Shown here in pieces: positions 59,132-64,000 of a stretch of DNA of 64,000 nucleotides. The notes under the pieces are model-generated. The model saw only the letters and a program-made list of their open reading frames with translations, did not search any database and had not been told where the DNA came from. The translations under genes and the position numbers were made by a program. The DNA is from Macrolepiota albuminosa (Eukaryota > Basidiomycota > Agaricomycetes > Agaricales > Agaricaceae), in contig JAMWFC010000060.1 of assembly GCA_027475525.1 (NCBI GenBank), forward strand, positions 62,001 to 126,000, read 5' to 3'. Every line of letters begins with the position of its first letter. Within the stretch, counting starts at the first letter, position 1.

Positions 59132-60017
59132 CTATGCTGAAGAAGACCGGCGACGAGAACCTCGGACTCGCTCCCTGGGCCGCCTAAAGGAGGGAGGACC
59201 GCCTGGAGGAGGAAGAGGGGCGCCTGGTGTAGGCACCGGAGTACTCGAAGGCGGCGCGTTGCGAGATACGGCGGGAGGAATGCAGGATGAAGGTACTGGA
59301 GCGCTAGGAGTTGGCGCAGGAGGAGCGCCTGGAGGAGGGGCAGCGAGTTCGGAGGAATGCAGGATGAAGGTACTGGAGCGCTAGGAGTTGGCGCAGGAGG
59401 AGCGCCTGGAGGAGGGGCAGCGAGTTCGGGGAAAGGTCCCACTCCCGTAGGAGGGCTGAAGCGAGGGCGGGAAAGGAAAGACCACGCGGTCGAGGACTGC
59501 CCTACGGGCACGGGACTCAACCAGGAGCGGAAGGGGAAGCCACGAAAGGCTCTTGGCAACGGCATGGAATTAGCAACCCAAGGTCAGAAGGAAAGAGCTA
59601 TGGACTAACCAAACTACCAGTCTCCCGAAGAAGGCTCGCCAAACTTGCTGCGCTAGGCGTAATAGTCGACTGCGAACACATGAGCAACAAACAAGATACG
59701 CGCTAACAGGAGGCGAACCGTGACCAGAGACTCATCCTGGTCTATCATCCATTCGGTGGAGGCGTCCAACAGGATGCGATATCGGCGCACCAGGGTCATG
59801 GTATTTCCGTTTTCATGAGGGAAACCCCCCGTAGGCATAATAGCCAGGAAGTGTTCAATACGATCCAAGATCGCGGGGCGGTGAGGAAGTTCCGGATCTG
59901 GGAGAAGTATGGAGGGATAGCCAGAAAGTGTTCAATACGATCCAAGATCGCGGGGCGGTGAGGAAGTTCCGGATCTGGGAGAAGTATGGAGGGGCTGGCA
60001 TGATGAAATACTAACAA
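59132..60017 (-). CDS. Unknown minus-strand gene with a Pro/Ser-rich tail
   Basis: Not recognised. From ATG 60017 (MLVFHHASPSILLPDPELPH) the frame gives PAILDRIEHFLA; allowing for duplication no. 7 it continues IMPTGGFPHENGNTMTLVRR, then YRILLDASTEWMIDQDESLV and LLLA. A short intron with gtatcttg...ttcgcag could lead to TPSAASLASLLRETGSLV. A further exon gives SSTAWSFLSRPRFSPPTGVG and ELAAPPPGAPPAPTPSAPVP. Allowing for duplication no. 6, it ends in RRPRERVRGSRRRSSSA with TAG at 59134-59132. The helical part resembles the ORF at 60468-60758. The gene is interlocked with two of the 77-bp repeats, so the model depends on how those are resolved. Confidence 0.4.
59281..59434. repeat. 77-bp perfect tandem duplication, no. 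6
   Basis: Copies start at 59281 and 59358 (tgcaggatgaaggta). They lie in the Pro-rich end of a minus-strand gene. Confidence 0.95.
59851..60004. repeat. 77-bp perfect tandem duplication, no. 7
   Basis: Copies start at 59851 and 59928 (gtgttcaatacgatcc). They break a minus-strand exon that is otherwise continuous (ILDRIEHFLAIMPTGGFPHE). Confidence 0.95.
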
Positions 60018-60467
60018 ACTTAAGGGCGGCAGAGCCCATAAAATATCTCTAGCTACTTGCAGGGTCGCAGCGACTTAGGAACTTTTACATGGGCGAAACA
60101 ATCACGAGGGGGGGGGGCGACAACAACGATGCATTTAATATACGACGACATTGGAAATCAAGAATCTAAAATCTGTCAGTTCTGTGGCGCTACGGAGAAG
60201 GGAAGATCACCTTACATAAACGACACGGGAGGCGGAAGCAAATCAAGGAGCGGGCAACAGGAGGAGACGCGTCCCTCCGTCAGAGGGGCCACGAAAGAGG
60301 CGACCACCGGTAGAAGAACGAGGAGACTGGTGAAGAAGGCGCGGTTAGACAGGAAAAGAAAGGAGTAACGGGGTAAGGACAGACGGACCAGATAGTGGCT
60401 TTCTTCCAGCAGCAGCTCAAGACGCTCTCGCGTGGAGGTGGGAGGAAGTTGCTTTAATTAGCGACTG

Positions 60468-60758
60468 TCAGCAAAGAAGAGGGCGAAAAAGGCAGGAGCG
60501 CACCTGAAAAATGCGACTCCAGGCCTTCTCCATACCAAACTGCATCAGAGGTTTGCTATCCGACCAGATCTCACAGGCCGCACGCAGCAACTGGCAGCGA
60601 CGACTTAATTCGAGGACGCCATCGTCCAGTTCTGGCACGCTGCCAGCAGGATAGTGGTGAAGGAAAGAGGTGACACGCTCTAGGAAAGTGGGAGGGTCCA
60701 TCATGACGTGAGCACGATCACAGCGGGGAGTCCACACCAGGCCGGTCGGGCTGGTCAT
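60468..60758 (-). CDS. Unknown ORF related to the gene at 59132-60017
   Basis: 96 residues: MTSPTGLVWTPRCDRAHVMM, then PPTFLERVTSFLHHYPAGSV and LSRRCQLLRAACEIWSDSKP. The spacing LxRVxxFLxxxPxGxxP...LxRRxxLLxxAxExW matches ILDRIEHFLAIMPTGGFP...LVRRYRILLDASTEW of the neighbour, so the two may be tandem relatives or exons of one gene. Possible donor after SRIFQ (gtgcgctcc, 60505). No function can be given. Confidence 0.4.
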   Translation of the reverse strand: MTSPTGLVWTPRCDRAHVMMDPPTFLERVTSFLHHYPAGSVPELDDGVLELSRRCQLLRAACEIWSDSKPLMQFGMEKAWSRIFQVRSCLFRPLLC

Positions 60759-61279
60759 CGCGAAGACTGATGAGATCCAGTTGATGCATATGCAATTTAT
60801 AGGACACGGCTAGAGTTAGAACGGCGACAGCGTGGGAGGACGTTTCACAAAGAACGAGGACCCTGACGAAGATACTAGCCAATGAGAGGCGCTTGACTCA
60901 TTGTTGGACCGCGCAGAAAGGAAATCGCCATTCTAGACCTAGCGCTTATGATCACCATCACCGAATAGCCACAAAACGATCTCTGGCACTCTATTACTTT
61001 ATAGAATAAGCTTCTTGCATGGACCTACTTATTATTTTACAGACGATACCCTTTTCTTTCTAGGCTGGCGCGATAATGGCTATTGGGCAGCGCCGGCAAC
61101 AGGGGTTTTTGCGCCATGATGATCTACTGAGCGTTTCCCCTTTTTACTTATTTTCTGTTGATTACTTACAAACTGACGATTTGAAGCCAAGGGAGGCGTT
61201 TATTTTAGTATCACACTACAAAGTTCGTATAAAAAAAGACAAAGTCCATAAAAAGTTTAAAAGCGCTGATGGTCGGCAA
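60759..61279. other. Intergenic, no supported gene
   Basis: AT-richer DNA upstream of the 60.5-kb ORF and downstream of the next minus-strand gene. The plus frame 61076-61417 has no motif and overlaps the opposite gene. Confidence 0.4.
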
Positions 61280-63875
61280 CTACGGATCATACTCGGGAAG
61301 GGCGGGATCGCCCAAAGGAAGCAAGTCCCCGTCCTGGATCGAGTTACTCGCTTGCCACTCAAGTGCAGCGGTAATATCGTCATGGAGCTCGAGAAGGAGG
61401 CGCTCGCGGCGAGCTAAGGTGGAAACGCGAGGACGCAGGTTTGCAAGTTCGCGACCAACGGCTTCGGTCGCATCCTCAATATGGCGGAGTTGCTGGCGAA
61501 GGTCGGCAGAAGGGCGGAGAGGGGTAACAGGATAGGAGAACTCGTCCCCGAGCCAAGGGAAGGCGTCACCAGAAACTCGCATGGCGGGAGGGGGAGTCCA
61601 AAAGGGATCGAACTTATGGAAGGTTAGAAAAGGGGAGAAAAAGGGGAACAAACAAAAACGGACGTACCCGGACAGTTACAGGCGCACGGGGTGTCCACTC
61701 ATGGCGCTCGTCGCCGGGGGACATAGCTCTGGCGGAAGAAAGATGGATGCCGTAGGGAGGCAAGTATCTCCAGCGGCGACGACGCTCACCTTCCGGCACC
61801 AGGGTTCCTTCGGATTCCGGCGCCGCAGAAGTCTCGCGACTACTAGGAAAAGAAGAGGAGCTGTGGGGAGGAGTAAGGGACGGAGTGATAGGGAGAGCAA
61901 CCGGAGTGTCGCTAGCCGCAACCGACTCGGGGGCGGGGGTAGCGCCAGCGTCAGACATAACGACATCTTCGGCAGCAGGGATAGCCACGACGACGGGAAC
62001 GGGAGTGGGGGACCTATCAGTCAAGAAGTTAGCACGCGAAGAAAAGAGAAGTTAGGAAAATGCGTACTGGTTACCACTGGGGCCACTCTGACGAGGGTTA
62101 GCGGCGATAGGGGGAGTAAGGCGAAGCAGGAGAGCGCGTACCGCCAATAGCGCATCGGCATCAACAACGGGCTCAGCTTCATCATCATCCTCTCCCTCGG
62201 CATCCCTCTCAGTGCCCTCCCCCTCATCCATAGAAGACTCGGTCGAAGACAAAACCACAGGCGTAGCAGGCGCTAGCTCGCGGCGCTTACCAGGGCTCTT
62301 GCCAGGAGACGCGACAACAGGCTTACGTTTCGAAAGAACGGGACGACAAGGAGAGCGAGCAAAAGGTGCCGCCACGGTAGTACCATCCTGGGTAGTCGGC
62401 AGCGCCAGGCTGGCTGCGCTGATTACCGTGGGTTGGTGAGTAGCCGCCAGATCACGTTGCTGCAGCACGAAGTCCCGGGCGTTACGAACCAACACCGCGC
62501 GCTCATAGTTCCTTTGCATAATGGCGTCCCTACCACGTTCGCGAGTACGAATCCCGTTGAAGGCGCAGCCTCGTTTCAGCGCATCGCACCGATAGCAAGG
62601 CAGAGACGTGGTAGGAAACCAGCAGCCCTCAGGGTCGTTCTCAGACCAACACTTGTCACACTAAGAAAGAAGTCAGGCAGAGACGTGGTAGGAAACCAGC
62701 AGCCCTCAGGGTCGTTCTCAGACCAACACTTGTCACACTAAGAAAGAAGTCAACGACGGCATGAACCTACTAAGGGGCAAACCAGTGCTTACAGCGCCAA
62801 TCTTTGCCCTAAACGCGCGACGCTCCAAGGGCGCAACGGTAACCTTCTTCTTGCCGCCCAGCACTTGGACACCAGCCGGGACGCCGGTATCAATAACGGT
62901 AGTATCACGGCGAAGACGCAAAAGGTCGCGAAGCTCCACGTCGGTGAACATGGTCTGGTTAGGCGCCTATCGACATTAACATTTAGGCGCTAAAGTCTAG
63001 CGACAACGAGCAAAGCACTTACGACATACAAAGGGGGAACACAAGCAGGGAGATTGATCTGGAAGGGGGAGAAGTCAGAAAAATGGAGTAAGGAAGATAG
63101 GAAAAGAACGCACGGTACGTTTGGGAGGAGAACTAGCACGAGCAGGAGGCGCTCGTTCAATAACAATGGCGAAATTACGCGGAGGACCGTGAGAAGTTGG
63201 GCGCGTCGGGCCGGGTCGTGGCTCGCTACGAGAAACGGCAATACGTTTGATGGCCGAATGGGGAGGGGCAGTACGGACGGGAGAAGCAGCGCTTGGGGCA
63301 GGGCGAGTGGAAGAAGCAGCGCCACGAAAAGGGCTGCCAAGAACGGAAGGAGGCGGAACAGAAGTCGAAGAAGGAGGGGCAGTAGGAACAGAAGGGACAG
63401 TAGAGGCCGAGGGGGCAGTAGGAAGACTGGCGACGGTGGGAGACGTGGCAACCGACTACTCAAGGATTAACAGTGGAAAAAGGGGGAGAAGGAAGGACTT
63501 ACTTCGCTAACCTCGGTACTAGCCAACAACGCGTCGATCTCATCAGATAAGGAGGGAGCCTAGTATGGGCGCTGAACCTTAGCGCCACAATGCCAAAATC
63601 AAACTTAGAAAACTTACGAAAAGGTCCGCGAAAGGGCGCAACCAATCGGCACCCTCATACTCACGGTACCGGGCCACGCACCACTTGCGAACCTCGTCAC
63701 CCCGCTCCCAGGAACTGTCGGAGCCGCGGACCACGAGCCAGCGCCGATAGAGTTGCATAATACCAGGGACGGTTTGTGGCGCATCGGCGGGACCGACAGA
63801 CTTAGCGCGATCAAATAAATAGGAGGCCTTAGCCAGGAAATTGCGGAGAGCAGAGGCGTCGAAAGAAGTGGACAT
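61280..63875 (-). CDS. Multi-exon Cys-cluster protein, possibly DNA-binding, unknown function
   Basis: Start at 63875: MSTSFDASALRNFLAKASYL...YRRWLVVRG...WLRPFADLF. Introns with gtaagtttt and gtaagtcctt lead to APSLSDEIDALLASTEVSE and a Ser/Pro/Thr-rich exon (63464-63113: SPTVASLPTAPSASTVPSVP). Next comes an exon at 62953 (MFTDVELRDLLRLRRDTTVI, KKVTVAPLERRAFRAKIGA), then a Cys cluster CDKCWSENDPEGCWFPTTSL, PCYRCDALKRGCAFNG (about 62740-62555, crossed by duplication no. 8). It continues with MQRNYERAVLVRNARDFVLQ, an acidic stretch (EGEDDDEAEPVVDADAL), a low-complexity exon and a helical end (DLRQQLRHIEDATEAVGREL) stopping at 61280. CxxC-x7-C...CxxC-x6-C resembles fungal binuclear zinc clusters without matching the canonical spacing. 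Confidence 0.5.
62601..62754. repeat. 77-bp perfect tandem duplication, no. 8
   Basis: Copies start at 62601 and 62678 (cagagacgtggtagg). They fall on the Cys-rich exon of the gene at 61280-63875. Confidence 0.95.
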
Positions 63876-64000
63876 ACTGGAAAGATGGGAAGGAAAACAC
63901 GGGAAGGTGAAGTACGGAAAACGACTTTTTTATAAGGCGCCGGCGGCATTATACGGACCGTAGCGCAGTCAAATTAACGACGGCGTTTGACTGAGGACAG

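Noticed and set aside
52504..62754. The 77-bp duplications as a minisatellite, transposon footprints or CRISPR-like repeats
   Set aside because: Each pair has a different sequence and only the length is shared; there are no spacers or conserved repeat unit, so an assembly cause is more likely.
1..64000. CRISPR arrays, bacterial operons, riboswitches, replication origins
   Set aside because: Searched by eye; the window is eukaryotic and none of these is present or recognisable.

Overview
This window looks like nuclear DNA of a filamentous basidiomycete, most likely an Agaricomycete. Host genes have many introns of about 45-65 bp with GT...AG borders, two kinds of tRNA carry short introns after position 37, and the retroelements are of types familiar from mushroom-forming fungi. 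Gene models were spliced by eye from reading frame, splice sites and family resemblance; no search was run.

Region 1 (1-23.4 kb) is a dense housekeeping block. It holds a Tlg1/syntaxin-6-type SNARE, a PHD/chromo-domain protein, a flavin monooxygenase, a secreted WSC-domain protein, a GH47 alpha-mannosidase, an F-box protein, the SNARE Sec20 (ending in a TDEL retrieval signal), tRNA-Asn, a second GH47 alpha-mannosidase, the oligosaccharyltransferase subunit Swp1 and elongin C. Early secretory pathway and N-glycan genes are over-represented: two GH47 enzymes, Swp1 and two SNAREs.

Region 2 (23.4-29.8 kb) is the most informative mobile element: a 5.78-kb Ngaro-like tyrosine-recombinase retrotransposon with the split direct-repeat layout A1...B1-A2-B2. 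It has a gag-like ORF, an RT/RNase H ORF and a tyrosine recombinase ORF. It sits between nucleotides 2 and 3 of a tRNA-Cys gene with no target-site duplication; joining the flanks gives back a perfect acceptor strand. An intact inverted tRNA-Cys copy lies 409 bp away.

Region 3 (29.9-39.6 kb) has RPN3, a decayed duplicate of the RPN3 3' end, two small related genes of unknown function, an NDUFAF2-like complex I assembly factor and a multi-pass membrane protein.

Region 4 (39.6-64 kb) is transposon-rich and layered. A CpG-depleted, AT-rich fossil Ty3/Gypsy pol (40.8-43.2 kb) gives way abruptly near 45.02 kb to GC-rich DNA. There an unknown ORF is cut by a Ty3/Gypsy element (5' LTR 46077-46805, body truncated inside RT at 51.21 kb). 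A second Ty3/Gypsy element (gag from 52.7 kb, pol to 58.98 kb) follows, then two minus-strand multi-exon genes (59.1-60.0 and 61.3-63.9 kb). From 52.5 to 62.8 kb there are eight perfect tandem duplications, each with a period of exactly 77 bp. Several break reading frames that resume when one copy is ignored, which points to an assembly artefact. The same block is visibly rich in the palindromic hexamer RGCGCY in coding and non-coding DNA alike.
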